Positions 56,033 to 64,000 of a DNA stretch of 64,000 nt are shown here, in pieces. How positions within the stretch are numbered: the first letter of the stretch is position 1; each line of letters begins with the position of its first letter. The stretch spans positions 3,624,001-3,688,000 of the forward strand of contig NZ_CP021645.1 of NCBI RefSeq assembly GCF_006384975.1. Reading direction: 5' to 3'. The DNA comes from Pseudomonas oryzihabitans (lineage in GTDB: Bacteria > Pseudomonadota > Gammaproteobacteria > Pseudomonadales > Pseudomonadaceae). A program made the position numbers and the translations under genes. Below the pieces are notes generated by a model that worked only from the letters and a program-made list of their open reading frames with translations, was not told the DNA's origin and made no database searches.

Positions 56033-56936
56033 TCAGGCTGCGCTGGCTGCGCAGGTAGTCGACGAAGGCCTGGGCCACCGGCGAGAGCGGCTTGCCGCGC
56101 GGATGGACCACGCACCAGGAGCGCCGCAGTGGCAGCTCGGCGACGTCCAGCTCGATCAGGCTGCCGGCGACCAGATCGCTGCGAATGGCCTGACGCGGCA
56201 GCAGGGCCAGGCCCAGGCCGGCGCGGACGGCTTCGCGTTGCGCCTCGAAGGCACCGATCTCCAGCTGCTCGGCGAAGTGCGCGCGCTTCTGCTTGAGGTA
56301 GTCCTCGCAGGCCTGGCGCGTGCCGGAGCCGGGTTCGCGGACCAGCAGGGGATAGGCCGTCAGCTCGCGTAGGGTCAGTCCCTTGCGCCCCGCCAGAGCA
56401 TGACCAGGACGCGCCACGGCGACGATGGCATTGTCCAGCAAGGGCAGGAACTCCAGGTCCGAACCGCTCGGTACGACGGACATCAGGGCTACGTCCTCGC
56501 GATTTTCCGTCAGCCGCCGCAGCACCCGGACGTGGTTGCCCACGGTCAGCGCCAGGTTGACCTGGGGGTGGCTGTTGCGGAACTGGCTGAACAGATGCGG
56601 CGCCAGGTACTGGGCGCTGCTTTCCACACCCAGGCGCAACTGCCCGTGCAGGGCGCCGCGTAGATTCGACAACTGCATGTCCAGGCTGCCCAGCCGTGCG
56701 AACAGATCACGACCAGTCTGGCGCAAGGCCTCACCGGCCTCGGTGAGATAAAGGGTGCGATTGAGGTAGTTGAACAGCGGCGCGCCCACCACCTCTTCGA
56801 GCTGACGCACCTGCAGGCTCACCGCGGGTTGAGTTAGCGCCATGATGTCGGCGGCACGGCTGTAGGAGCGCGCCTCGCACACGGCTTCGAATACCTGCAG
56901 TTGGCGAAAGGTGAGCCGCATCAAGGGTTTACGCAT
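55962..56936 (-). CDS. LysR-family transcriptional regulator
   Basis: A 324-residue LTTR with the N-terminal winged helix (about 6-65: FRQLQVFEAVCEARSYSRAADIMALTQPAVSLQVRQLEE in parts) and a C-terminal effector domain (about 95-300). It diverges from pycA over a 135-bp gap containing CATAAG/CTTATG repeats, as expected for an LTTR controlling the neighbour. It matches the P. aeruginosa PA5437 position. ATG 56936 gives MRKPLMRLTF; an ATG five codons later is possible. Confidence 0.93.
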   Translation of the reverse strand: MRKPLMRLTFRQLQVFEAVCEARSYSRAADIMALTQPAVSLQVRQLEEVVGAPLFNYLNRTLYLTEAGEALRQTGRDLFARLGSLDMQLSNLRGALHGQLRLGVESSAQYLAPHLFSQFRNSHPQVNLALTVGNHVRVLRRLTENREDVALMSVVPSGSDLEFLPLLDNAIVAVARPGHALAGRKGLTLRELTAYPLLVREPGSGTRQACEDYLKQKRAHFAEQLEIGAFEAQREAVRAGLGLALLPRQAIRSDLVAGSLIELDVAELPLRRSWCVVHPRGKPLSPVAQAFVDYLRSQRSLINALGIALEPAASAAPGVRPAAD

Positions 56937-56950
56937 GGGCTGGTGCCATC

Positions 56951-56999
56951 CATAAGTGGGAGCTTATGTAGTATCCAATAATTATTTATTTTCCATAAG
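56951..56999. promoter_or_regulatory. lysR-pycA operator region
   Basis: CATAAG (56951-56956)/CTTATG (56963-56968) form a 6-bp inverted repeat, and a further CATAAG lies at 56994-56999, with an AT-rich core TAATTATTTATT between. The word TTATGTAGTAT (56964-56974) is shared with the rccR promoter. The site fits LysR and RccR-type control of pycAB. Confidence 0.6.
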
Positions 57000-57071
57000 A
57001 GAGACCCTGGCGTAGCGTCGAGACACGGCAATAAAAGCAGGCTGCAACAAGCCGTGAATAAGGAGCCAGGT

Positions 57072-58487
57072 GTGATCAAGAAGATACTCATCGCCAACCG
57101 GGGCGAGATCGCGGTTCGTATCGTCCGGGCATGTGCCGAGATGGGCATTCGCTCGGTGGCGGTCTATTCCGATGCCGATCGCCAAGCGCTCCACGTGAAA
57201 CGTGCTGACGAAGCCCATGGCATCGGCAGCGATCCGCTCGAGGGCTATCTCAACCCGCGCAAGCTGGTGAATCTGGCGGTGGAGACCGGTTGCGATGCGC
57301 TGCATCCCGGCTACGGTTTCCTCTCCGAGAACGCCGAACTGGCGGAGATCTGCGCCCAGCGTGGCATTCGCTTCATCGGGCCGTCCGCCGAGGTGATTCG
57401 GCGCATGGGTGACAAGACCGAGGCGCGCCGCAGCATGATCGCCGCCGGGGTGCCCTGCACGCCCGGCACCGAAGGTAACGTGGCAGATCTGGCCGAGGCC
57501 CTGCGCGAGGGCGATCGCATCGGCTATCCGGTGATGCTCAAGGCCACCTCCGGCGGAGGCGGTCGCGGTATCCGCCGCTGCAATTCGCGCGAGGAGTTGG
57601 AACAGGCCTATCCGCGGGTGATTTCCGAGGCGACCAAGGCCTTCGGTTCGGCCGAAGTGTTCCTCGAGAAATGCATCGTCAATCCCAAGCACATCGAGGC
57701 GCAGATCCTCGCCGACAGCCATGGCAACACCGTGCACCTGTTCGAGCGCGACTGCTCCATCCAGCGGCGTAACCAGAAGCTGATCGAGATCGCCCCCAGC
57801 CCGCAGCTCACCCCCGAGCAGCGCGCCTACATCGGCGACCTGTCCGTGCGCGCGGCCAAGGCGGTGGGCTACGAGAACGCCGGTACCGTGGAATTCCTGC
57901 TCGCCGAAGGCGAAGTGTACTTCATGGAAATGAACACCCGGGTGCAGGTGGAGCACACCATTACCGAGGAAATCACCGGCATCGACATCGTCCGCGAGCA
58001 GATCCGCATCGCGTCCGGCCTGCCGCTGTCCTTCGCCCAGGAAGATGTCCAGCACCGCGGCTTCGCCCTGCAGTTTCGCATCAACGCCGAAGACCCGAAG
58101 AACAACTTCCTGCCGAGCTTCGGCAAGATCACCCGCTACTACGCACCGGGTGGCCCGGGGGTACGGACCGACACGGCCATCTATACCGGCTACGTCATCC
58201 CGCCGTACTACGACTCCATGTGCCTGAAGCTGATCGTCTGGGCGCTGACCTGGGAAGAGGCCATGGATCGTGGCCTGCGCGCCCTGGACGACATGCGCGT
58301 GCAGGGGGTGAAGACCACCGCGCCCTACTACGAGGCCATCCTGCGCGATCCGGAATTCCGCAGCGGACGCTTCAATACCAGCTTCGTGGAAAGCCATCCG
58401 GAGCTGACCCAGTACTCGATCAAGCGCAACCCGACGCACCTGGCCATCGCCATCGCCGCCGCCATTGCCGCCCATGCCGGTTTGTAA
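57072..58487 (+). CDS. pycA: Pyruvate carboxylase subunit A (biotin carboxylase)
   Basis: ATP-dependent carboxylation of biotin, first half-reaction of the two-subunit pyruvate carboxylase that refills oxaloacetate. The 471-residue protein starts at GTG 57072 (VIKKILIANRGEIAVRIVRA) with AGGAG 7 bp upstream; a GTG at 57054 would add six residues. ATP-grasp features are MLKATSGGGGRGIRRC, FLEKCIVNPKHIEAQIL and FMEMNTRVQVEHT. It is 13 bp upstream of pycB. It is close to AccC, but the neighbour subunit makes it PycA. Confidence 0.94.
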   Translation: MIKKILIANRGEIAVRIVRACAEMGIRSVAVYSDADRQALHVKRADEAHGIGSDPLEGYLNPRKLVNLAVETGCDALHPGYGFLSENAELAEICAQRGIRFIGPSAEVIRRMGDKTEARRSMIAAGVPCTPGTEGNVADLAEALREGDRIGYPVMLKATSGGGGRGIRRCNSREELEQAYPRVISEATKAFGSAEVFLEKCIVNPKHIEAQILADSHGNTVHLFERDCSIQRRNQKLIEIAPSPQLTPEQRAYIGDLSVRAAKAVGYENAGTVEFLLAEGEVYFMEMNTRVQVEHTITEEITGIDIVREQIRIASGLPLSFAQEDVQHRGFALQFRINAEDPKNNFLPSFGKITRYYAPGGPGVRTDTAIYTGYVIPPYYDSMCLKLIVWALTWEEAMDRGLRALDDMRVQGVKTTAPYYEAILRDPEFRSGRFNTSFVESHPELTQYSIKRNPTHLAIAIAAAIAAHAGL

Positions 58488-58500
58488 GGACGACAGAACA

Positions 58501-60306
58501 ATGAAAACCATCCAGATCACCGACACCATCCTGCGTGACGCCCACCAATCGCTGCTGGCGACCCGCATGCGCACCGAAGACATGCTGCCGATCTGCGCCA
58601 AGCTCGACCAGGTCGGCTACTGGTCGCTGGAAGTCTGGGGCGGCGCCACCTTCGACGCCTGCGTGCGCTTCCTCAAGGAGGATCCCTGGGAGCGCCTGCG
58701 CCAGCTGCGCAAGGCTTTGCCCAATACCCGCCTGCAGATGCTCCTGCGTGGCCAGAACCTCCTGGGCTACCGGCACTACAGCGACGACGTGGTCGAGGCC
58801 TTCGTCGAACGCGCCGCGGCCAATGGCACCGACGTCTTCCGCATCTTCGATGCCATGAACGATGTGCGGAACCTGGAAACCGCCATCCGCGCGGTCAAGG
58901 CCACCGGCAAGCACGCCCAGGGCACCCTCTGCTACACCACCAGCCCGGTGCACACGGTGGCGGCCTTCGTCGACCAGGCGCGGCGCATGGCCGACCTGGG
59001 CGTGGATTCCATCGCCATCAAGGACATGGCCGGCCTGCTCACGCCCTATGCCACCGGCGATCTGGTGAAGGCGCTCAAGGAGGCCCTGTCGCTGGATGTG
59101 GTGGTGCATTCCCACGACACCGCCGGCGTGGCTTCCATGTGCCAGCTCAAGGCGGTGGAGAACGGCGCCGACCGCATCGAGACGGCGATCTCCAGCATGG
59201 CTTGGGGCACCAGCCATCCGGGTACCGAATCCATGGTCGCCGCCTTGCGTGACACCCCCTACGACACCGGGCTGGATCTGGAGCTGCTGCAGGAGATCGG
59301 CCTGTACTTCCATGCGGTGCGCAAGAAGTACCACCAGTTCGAGAGCGAATTCACTGGCGTCGACACCCGGGTGCAGGTCAACCAGGTGCCGGGCGGCATG
59401 ATCTCCAACCTGGCCAACCAGTTGCGCGAGCAGGGTGCCCTCAATCGCATGAACGAGGTGCTCGAGGAAATCCCGCGGGTGCGCAAGGATCTGGGCTACC
59501 CACCCCTGGTGACCCCGACCTCACAGATCGTCGGCACCCAGGCGTTCTTCAACGTGCTGGCCGGCGAGCGCTACAAGACCATCACCAACGAGGTGAAGCT
59601 CTATCTGCAAGGCCGCTACGGCAAGGCCCCGGGCGAGATCTGCGAGCAGCTGCGCAAGCAGGCCATCGGTCAGGAAGAGGTCATCGACGTCCGTCCCGCC
59701 GATCTGCTCAGCCCCGAACTGGCGCGCCTGCGGGCCGACATCGGTGACCTGGCCCAGAGCGAAGAAGACGTCCTGACCTTCGCCATGTTCCCCGACATCG
59801 GGCGCAAGTTTCTCGAAGAGCGCGCTGCCGGCACCCTGGTGCCGGAAGCCTTGCTGCCCATCCCCAGTGCGGATGGTGTGGCGGCCGTGGGCGGCCAGGG
59901 CGTGCCGACCGCCTTCAGCGTCGACGTGCATGGCGAGACCTACCAGGTGGACATCACCGGCATTGGCCTGAAGACCGAGGGCAAGCGGCACTTCTATCTG
60001 TCTATCGACGGGGTGCCGGAAGAGGTGGTGTTCAAGGCCAGTGGCGACTTCGTCGCCGAGGGTGGCCAGCGGCGGCGCCAGGCGGAGCGTCCGGGCGATG
60101 TCAGCACCACCATGCCGGGCAACATCGTCGAGGTACTGGTGAAGGAAGGCGATCAGGTCAAGGCCGGGCAGGGCGTGCTGGTCACCGAAGCCATGAAGAT
60201 GGAAACCGAGATCCAGGCGCCCATCGCCGGTACCGTTACCGCGGTACGGGTGGCCAAGGGCGACCGGGTGAATCCGGGTGAAGTTTTGATTGAAATCGAA
60301 GGCTGA
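58501..60306 (+). CDS. pycB: Pyruvate carboxylase subunit B (carboxyltransferase/biotin carrier)
   Basis: The 601-residue subunit transfers the carboxyl group to pyruvate. Its N-terminal HMGL-like barrel has TDTILRDAHQSLLATRMR (about 7-24) and SHDTAGVAS with metal ligands; the conserved PYC/OADA domain covers about 295-480. A C-terminal biotinyl domain has VTEAMKMETEI with the biotinylated Lys near residue 566. Often annotated oxaloacetate decarboxylase alpha (oadA), but no membrane beta/gamma subunits are present. A strong terminator follows. Confidence 0.95.
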   Translation: MKTIQITDTILRDAHQSLLATRMRTEDMLPICAKLDQVGYWSLEVWGGATFDACVRFLKEDPWERLRQLRKALPNTRLQMLLRGQNLLGYRHYSDDVVEAFVERAAANGTDVFRIFDAMNDVRNLETAIRAVKATGKHAQGTLCYTTSPVHTVAAFVDQARRMADLGVDSIAIKDMAGLLTPYATGDLVKALKEALSLDVVVHSHDTAGVASMCQLKAVENGADRIETAISSMAWGTSHPGTESMVAALRDTPYDTGLDLELLQEIGLYFHAVRKKYHQFESEFTGVDTRVQVNQVPGGMISNLANQLREQGALNRMNEVLEEIPRVRKDLGYPPLVTPTSQIVGTQAFFNVLAGERYKTITNEVKLYLQGRYGKAPGEICEQLRKQAIGQEEVIDVRPADLLSPELARLRADIGDLAQSEEDVLTFAMFPDIGRKFLEERAAGTLVPEALLPIPSADGVAAVGGQGVPTAFSVDVHGETYQVDITGIGLKTEGKRHFYLSIDGVPEEVVFKASGDFVAEGGQRRRQAERPGDVSTTMPGNIVEVLVKEGDQVKAGQGVLVTEAMKMETEIQAPIAGTVTAVRVAKGDRVNPGEVLIEIEG

Positions 60307-60325
60307 GATCACTTCGATTTCCCTT

Positions 60326-60349
60326 GGGGGCCAAGAGGCCCCCTTTTTT
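60326..60349 (+). terminator. Rho-independent terminator of pycAB
   Basis: A 7-bp GC stem GGGGGCC/GGCCCCC with an AAGA loop is followed by six T. It lies 20 bp after the pycB stop and separates pycAB from the downstream metal-responsive unit. Confidence 0.93.
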
Positions 60350-60397
60350 ATGGGGACTCTCTATCCGTTCGATTGATAAAAAGCACTAACACCTTCC

Positions 60398-60432
60398 GAT
60401 AGGGTCTGCTATTAAATATAGCCATGGCTATA
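60398..60432 (+). promoter_or_regulatory. Extended -10 promoter with MntR-like operator (small ORF)
   Basis: An extended -10 TGCTATTAA (60407-60415) is followed directly by the perfect 16-bp palindrome TATAGCCATGGCTATA (60417-60432). The ATAGC-N4-GCTAT layout equals the MntR box of E. coli mntH as I recall it (ATAGCAAAGGCTAT). The block is 29/35 identical to that before sitA. Manganese-loaded MntR should repress here. Confidence 0.8.
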
Positions 60433-60455
60433 ACGATCCCTTCGGAGGATTCGCG

Positions 60456-60587
60456 ATGCTGAAGCAAATGAAGAGACGCGCTCTGCGTGGCCTGCTGGAC
60501 CTCCTGCTCGACCAGCCTGCCCAGCAGCGCCCGGCACAGCCCAGCCAGGCGCGCCACCCCCAAGGCGCAGGGGTCCAGCCGCGCTAA
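60456..60587 (+). CDS. Putative MntS-like manganese-regulated small protein
   Basis: A 43-codon frame with GGAGG 7 bp before ATG and an MntR-like operator 23 bp upstream. The N-terminal 19 residues (MLKQMKRRALRGLLDLLLD) form a basic amphipathic or weakly hydrophobic helix; the remaining 24 are rich in Gln, Pro, Ala and Arg. E. coli MntS is a 42-residue, MntR-repressed protein with a basic/hydrophobic N-terminal half and a polar Gln/Pro/Asp tail, a comparable plan without clear sequence identity. It might raise intracellular Mn availability. It also resembles the SitA signal-peptide start, so a remnant of a 5' duplication is the main alternative. Confidence 0.6.
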   Translation: MLKQMKRRALRGLLDLLLDQPAQQRPAQPSQARHPQGAGVQPR

Positions 60588-60740
60588 CGCCGTTCGCGCC
60601 CTTGCCCGAGGCGAGGGCGCACCAAGCCCCACCGATCCCATCCCAGGCCACTCGGCAATCGGCAGAGTGACCTTGTCTTGTCTCCCAACCCACAGCGAAG
60701 CGGGCCTTCATCCAAGGTTACAAAGTCTCCGCGCACTCTC

Positions 60741-60775
60741 GATAGGTTGTGCTATCTAATTTAGCCAAGGCTATA
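60741..60775 (+). promoter_or_regulatory. Extended -10 promoter with MntR-like operator (sitA)
   Basis: TGCTATCTA (60750-60758) is an extended -10, followed by TTTAGCCAAGGCTATA (60760-60775), a near-palindrome with the TAGC-N4-GCTAT core of MntR boxes. A further inverted repeat GATAG-N6-CTATC (60741-60756 region) overlaps the -10. The spacing to the next ATG (22 bp) is almost the same as in the small-ORF copy. Confidence 0.8.
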
Positions 60776-60797
60776 CATTTGGCGAGAGGCGGAGCGG

Positions 60798-61688
60798 ATG
60801 CTGAAAGAGACGAGACGCTGGGCGCTGGCGGGTCTGCTGGGATTGCTGTTGGGCAATGCCCAGGCCGCCGAGCCATTCAAGGTGGTGACCACCTTCACGG
60901 TGATCGCCGACATGGCGCGCAATGTGGCCGGGGACGCCGCCCAGGTGGAGTCCATCACCAAGCCCGGTGCCGAGATCCACAACTACCAGCCTACCCCGGG
61001 CGATCTGCTCAAGGCGCGCGATGCCCAGCTGGTGCTGTGGAATGGCCTGAATCTGGAGCTATGGTTCGAGCGGTTCTTCAGTCGTATGAAGGAGGTGCCC
61101 AGCGCTGTGGTTTCCCAGGGCATCACGCCCATTGCCATCGCCGAGGGGCCCTACGCCGGCAAGCCCAATCCGCATGCCTGGATGTCGCCCACGGCGGCCT
61201 TGGTCTATGTCGACAACATCCGCGATGCCCTGGCCGAACACGATCCGGCCAATGCCGACACCTACAGACGCAACGCCGAGGCCTACAAGGCGCGCATCAC
61301 CGCGACCCTCGAACCCCTGCGCCAGCAATTACAGGCGATTCCCAAGCCGCGTCGCTGGCTGGTGTCGAGCGAAGGCGCCTTCAGCTACCTGGCCCGCGAT
61401 CTCGGGCTCAGGGAGCTCTATCTGTGGCCGATCAACGCCGATGGGCAGGGCACGCCGCAACAGGTACGGCGGGTGATCGAAACGGTACGCGCCGAGCGCA
61501 TTCCGGCGGTGTTCAGCGAGAGCACGGTCTCCGCCGCGCCGGCCGAGCAGGTGGCGCGGGAAAGCGGCGCGCGTTACGGCGGGGTGCTCTATGTGGATTC
61601 CCTCAGCGCTGCCGACGGTCCGGTCCCCACCTATCTGGAGCTGCTGCGGGTAACCACCGCGACCCTGGTGCAGGGGTTGGCGCCATGA
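60798..61688 (+). CDS. sitA: Mn/Fe ABC transporter substrate-binding protein (SitA-like)
   Basis: A 296-residue periplasmic cluster-9 metal-binding protein. A signal peptide (about 1-23, ending NAQA-A) is followed by metal ligands His61 (EIHNYQP), His126 (PHAWMSP), Glu241 (FSESTVS) and Asp267 (YVDSLS). The His/His/Glu/Asp set and the absence of a His-rich loop favour Mn2+ or Fe2+ over zinc. ATG 60798 has GGCGGAG upstream. The stop overlaps the sitB ATG by 4 bp, and an MntR-like operator lies 22 bp before the start. Confidence 0.92.
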   Translation: MLKETRRWALAGLLGLLLGNAQAAEPFKVVTTFTVIADMARNVAGDAAQVESITKPGAEIHNYQPTPGDLLKARDAQLVLWNGLNLELWFERFFSRMKEVPSAVVSQGITPIAIAEGPYAGKPNPHAWMSPTAALVYVDNIRDALAEHDPANADTYRRNAEAYKARITATLEPLRQQLQAIPKPRRWLVSSEGAFSYLARDLGLRELYLWPINADGQGTPQQVRRVIETVRAERIPAVFSESTVSAAPAEQVARESGARYGGVLYVDSLSAADGPVPTYLELLRVTTATLVQGLAP

Positions 61689-62455
61689 TCGCCCTCGACG
61701 GGGTCAGCGTGACCTATCGCAACGGCCACAGCGCCTTGCGCGATGCCAGCCTGGTGGTGCCTGGTGGCTCCATCACCGCGCTGGTCGGAGTCAATGGCAG
61801 CGGCAAGTCGACGCTGTTCAAGGCGATCATGGGCTTCGTGCCCCTCCGCAGCGGCCAGGTGCGGGTCGATGACTTGCCCGTCGCCCAGGCGCTCAAGCGC
61901 AATCGGATCGCCTATGTACCCCAGAGCGAGGACGTGGATTGGGACTTTCCGGTACGGGTGGAGGACGTGGTGCTCATGGGGCGTTACGGCCGGATGAATT
62001 TCCTGCGCCTGGCGCGGGCTGCCGATCACCAGGCGGTGGACGCCGCCCTGGCCCGGGTCGGGCTGACCGAGCTGCGCAAGCGGCAGATCGGTGAACTCTC
62101 CGGTGGCCAGAAGAAGCGCGTCTTCCTGGCGCGCGCCCTGGCCCAGGACAGCCGGGTGATCCTCCTGGACGAACCCTTCACCGGGGTGGACGCCACCTCC
62201 GAGCGCGCCATCATCGAGTTGCTCCAGGCGCTGCGTGCCGAGGGTCGCGCCATGCTGGTCTCGACCCATGACCTGGCCAGCATCGAGCGCTTCTGTGACC
62301 GTACCGTGCTGCTCAATCGCACCGTGCTGGCCCAGGGGCCGACGACCGAGGTGTTCACCCGGGAAAATCTGGAGCGCACCTTCGGCGGTGCCCTGCGCCT
62401 GTTCGACGGCGGTCGCCCGGCGTCGCAGCCGCCCCGGTGGCGGGAGCGGGCCTGA
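61685..62455 (+). CDS. sitB: Mn/Fe ABC transporter ATP-binding protein (SitB-like)
   Basis: A 256-residue ATPase energising metal uptake. Walker [10 protein letters not shown] (about 35-43), Q-loop [14 protein letters not shown], signature [15 protein letters not shown], Walker B VILLDEPF and the switch His in STHDLAS are all intact. It overlaps sitA in ATGA and shares its last base with the sitC ATG, so the operon is tightly coupled. The Q-loop sequence DWDFP is typical of the Mn/Zn/Fe cluster. Confidence 0.95.
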   Translation: MIALDGVSVTYRNGHSALRDASLVVPGGSITALVGVNGSGKSTLFKAIMGFVPLRSGQVRVDDLPVAQALKRNRIAYVPQSEDVDWDFPVRVEDVVLMGRYGRMNFLRLARAADHQAVDAALARVGLTELRKRQIGELSGGQKKRVFLARALAQDSRVILLDEPFTGVDATSERAIIELLQALRAEGRAMLVSTHDLASIERFCDRTVLLNRTVLAQGPTTEVFTRENLERTFGGALRLFDGGRPASQPPRWRERA

Positions 62456-63309
62456 TGGAGGTGCTGCTGGAGCCGCTGGCCTACGGCTACATGAGGAATG
62501 CCCTGGGTGCCGCCGCCCTGGTGGGCGGACTCTGCGCCTTTCTCTCCGCCTACCTGATGCTCAAGGGCTGGTCGCTGATCGGCGATGCCCTGTCCCATGC
62601 CGTGGTGCCGGGTGTGGCCGGCGCCTATCTACTGGGGCTGCCGCTGGCCCTGGGCGCCTTTGTCGCCGGTGGCGCGGCGGCGGGGGCCATGCTCGGGCTA
62701 CGGCAATACACCCGGCTCAAGGAGGACGTCATCATCGGCCTGATCTTCAGCGCCTTCTTCGGCGGCGGCCTGTTCCTGGTGTCCCTGGCGCCAGTGGCGG
62801 TGGACATCCAGACCATCGTCTTCGGCAACATCCTGACCATCACCCCGGAGGCCAGTCGCCAGTTGCTGATCATCGCCACCCTTTCCCTGCTGGTACTGCT
62901 GCTCAAGTGGCGCGATCTGCTGCTGGTGTTCTTCGACGAGGGCCAGGCGCGTGCCTGTGGACTCAATCCCACGTTGTACCGGCTGCTGTTCTTCACCTTG
63001 CTGGCGCTGAGCACGGTGGCGGCGATGCAGACGGTAGGTGCCTTCCTGGTCATCGCCCTGGTGGTGACGCCGGGTGCCACCGCCTATCTACTCAGCGACC
63101 GCTTCGCGCGGGTGGTGCTGATCAGCGTGGCCATCGGCGTCGGCAGTGGCCTGCTGGGCACCTACCTCAGCTACTTCCTCGATGGCGCCACCGGTGGCTG
63201 CGTGGTGGTGCTGCAGACGCTGATCTTCCTGTTGGCCTTCGTGCTGGCGCCACGCCATGGCCTGCTGGCCAACCGGCGGCGGGCGCGGCAGACGGCGGAG
63301 GAGGGCTGA
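62455..63309 (+). CDS. sitC: Mn/Fe ABC transporter permease (SitC-like)
   Basis: A 284-residue ABC-3 family permease with about eight or nine membrane segments. The conserved SYLMLKGWSLIGDALSHAVVPG-type block (about 27-50) and VGAFLVIALVVTPGATAYLL (about 190) fit the metal-transport class. ATG 62455 overlaps the sitB stop by 1 bp; an in-frame GTG at 62437 lies inside sitB and is less likely. Pairs with the downstream paralogue sitD. Confidence 0.94.
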   Translation: MEVLLEPLAYGYMRNALGAAALVGGLCAFLSAYLMLKGWSLIGDALSHAVVPGVAGAYLLGLPLALGAFVAGGAAAGAMLGLRQYTRLKEDVIIGLIFSAFFGGGLFLVSLAPVAVDIQTIVFGNILTITPEASRQLLIIATLSLLVLLLKWRDLLLVFFDEGQARACGLNPTLYRLLFFTLLALSTVAAMQTVGAFLVIALVVTPGATAYLLSDRFARVVLISVAIGVGSGLLGTYLSYFLDGATGGCVVVLQTLIFLLAFVLAPRHGLLANRRRARQTAEEG

Positions 63310-64000
63310 TGGACTGGCTGCGACTGGTCCTGGAAGTCGACTTCATGCGCCAGGCGCTGCTGATGGCCGTGCTGGTGGCCGTGCCCACGGCGCTGCTGTC
63401 GTGCTTTCTGGTACTCAAGGGCTGGGCGCTGTTGGGCGATGCCATCGCCCATGCGGTGTTTCCCGGCCTGGTGCTGGCCTCGGCGCTGGGTGCGCCACTG
63501 GTGGCCGGCGCCTTCGTCGCCGGGCTGGGCTGTGCCCTGGCCACCGGTTACTTGAAGCGTCATAGCCGGGTGAAGCAAGACACCCTGATGGGGGTGGTCT
63601 TCTCCGGCATGTTCGGCCTGGGGCTGGTACTGCACGCCAAGTTGGCCACCGACTTGCACCTGGACCATATCCTGCTCGGCGATCTGCTGGGGGTGACCCC
63701 GGCGGCCTTCTGGCAGATGGCGGTGATCGCGGCCGTGGTGACGGTGGTGCTGGCCTGCAGTTGGCGCGATCTGCTGGTGCTGGCCTTCGATCCGGCCCAG
63801 GCGCGGGCGCTGGGTCTCCGGGTGGGTCTGCTGCACTACGGCTTGCTCGGGCTCATTGCCCTGACCGTGGTCGGTGCCTTGCAGACGGTTGGCATGGTGC
63901 CTGTGGTGGCGTTGTTGATCGCGCCCGGCGCCACGGCTTTCCTGCTCACCCGCTCCTTTGGTGGGATGCTGCTGGTGGCCACGACCTTGGCGGTGGCGGC
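63309..64000 (+). CDS. sitD: Mn/Fe ABC transporter permease (SitD-like), 3' end outside window
   Basis: 230 codons of a second ABC-3 permease are visible, starting MDWLRLVLEVDFMRQALLMAV; the frame is open at the window end, so about 50 residues are missing. It repeats the LKGWALLGDAIAHAVFPGLV and GMVPVVALLIAPGATAFLL blocks of sitC. The ATG overlaps the sitC stop by 1 bp. Two different permeases are typical of SitABCD/YfeABCD systems rather than ZnuABC. Confidence 0.93.
   Translation, partial: MDWLRLVLEVDFMRQALLMAVLVAVPTALLSCFLVLKGWALLGDAIAHAVFPGLVLASALGAPLVAGAFVAGLGCALATGYLKRHSRVKQDTLMGVVFSGMFGLGLVLHAKLATDLHLDHILLGDLLGVTPAAFWQMAVIAAVVTVVLACSWRDLLVLAFDPAQARALGLRVGLLHYGLLGLIALTVVGALQTVGMVPVVALLIAPGATAFLLTRSFGGMLLVATTLAVA

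Noticed and set aside
60348..60711. Minus-strand frames of about 97-99 codons opposite the small MntR-controlled frame
   Set aside because: No ribosome-binding site, no promoter and no domain; the plus-strand frame has both a strong ribosome-binding site and a promoter.

Overview
This is a high-GC chromosomal window that I read as Pseudomonas sensu lato. The evidence is gene order around the origin: tsaC-dprA-LysM-def-fmt-rsmB, then tag-glyQS-gmhB-acyltransferase, gyrB-recF-dnaN-dnaA, the replication origin, rpmH-rnpA-yidD-yidC, mnmE, mnmG-rsmG-parAB, atpIBEFHAGDC, glmU-glmR-glmS. Species cannot be fixed by reading alone; a P. oryzihabitans-like lineage is only a guess.

Left arm (1-23 kb): the end of a hybrid sensor kinase, then tsaC, dprA and a LysM protein facing left, and def-fmt-rsmB facing right. 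A bactofilin, a coiled-coil membrane protein and an M23 peptidase follow rsmB, where I would expect trkA from remembered Pseudomonas maps. Next come small TPR and PilZ proteins, an LpxL-type acyltransferase and tag, a 138-bp nested palindrome, glyQ-glyS-gmhB-acyltransferase, and the leftward dnaA-dnaN-recF-gyrB operon.

Origin (22,978-23,501): consensus DnaA boxes in both orientations, an AT-rich tract and the divergent dnaA and rpmH promoters. Further DnaA boxes lie in the gyrB/acyltransferase gap, the yidC-mnmE gap, the mnmE-mnmG gap, inside mnmG and before glmS. A perfect 16-bp parS and a one-mismatch copy lie in recF, and a third parS-like palindrome follows glmS.

Right arm (23-44 kb): ribosome/RNase P/membrane-insertion genes, tRNA modification, chromosome partitioning, the full F1Fo ATP synthase operon and the glucosamine branch of cell-wall synthesis.

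Distal part (44-64 kb): a COG0523 metallochaperone GTPase, tonB behind a Fur box, a small metabolic cluster, a Tim44-like protein, a CPA2 antiporter, uvrD, a lone hcp, an RpiR regulator (RccR-like), a LysR regulator and the two-subunit pyruvate carboxylase.

The window ends in a Mn/Fe-type ABC transporter operon (sitABCD-like). The most interesting signal is just before it. A 43-codon reading frame sits behind a perfect MntR-like palindrome, and the same 35-bp promoter/operator module (29/35 identical) precedes sitA. Its length and layout recall the MntR-repressed small protein MntS of enteric bacteria, making it a candidate undescribed manganese-responsive small protein.
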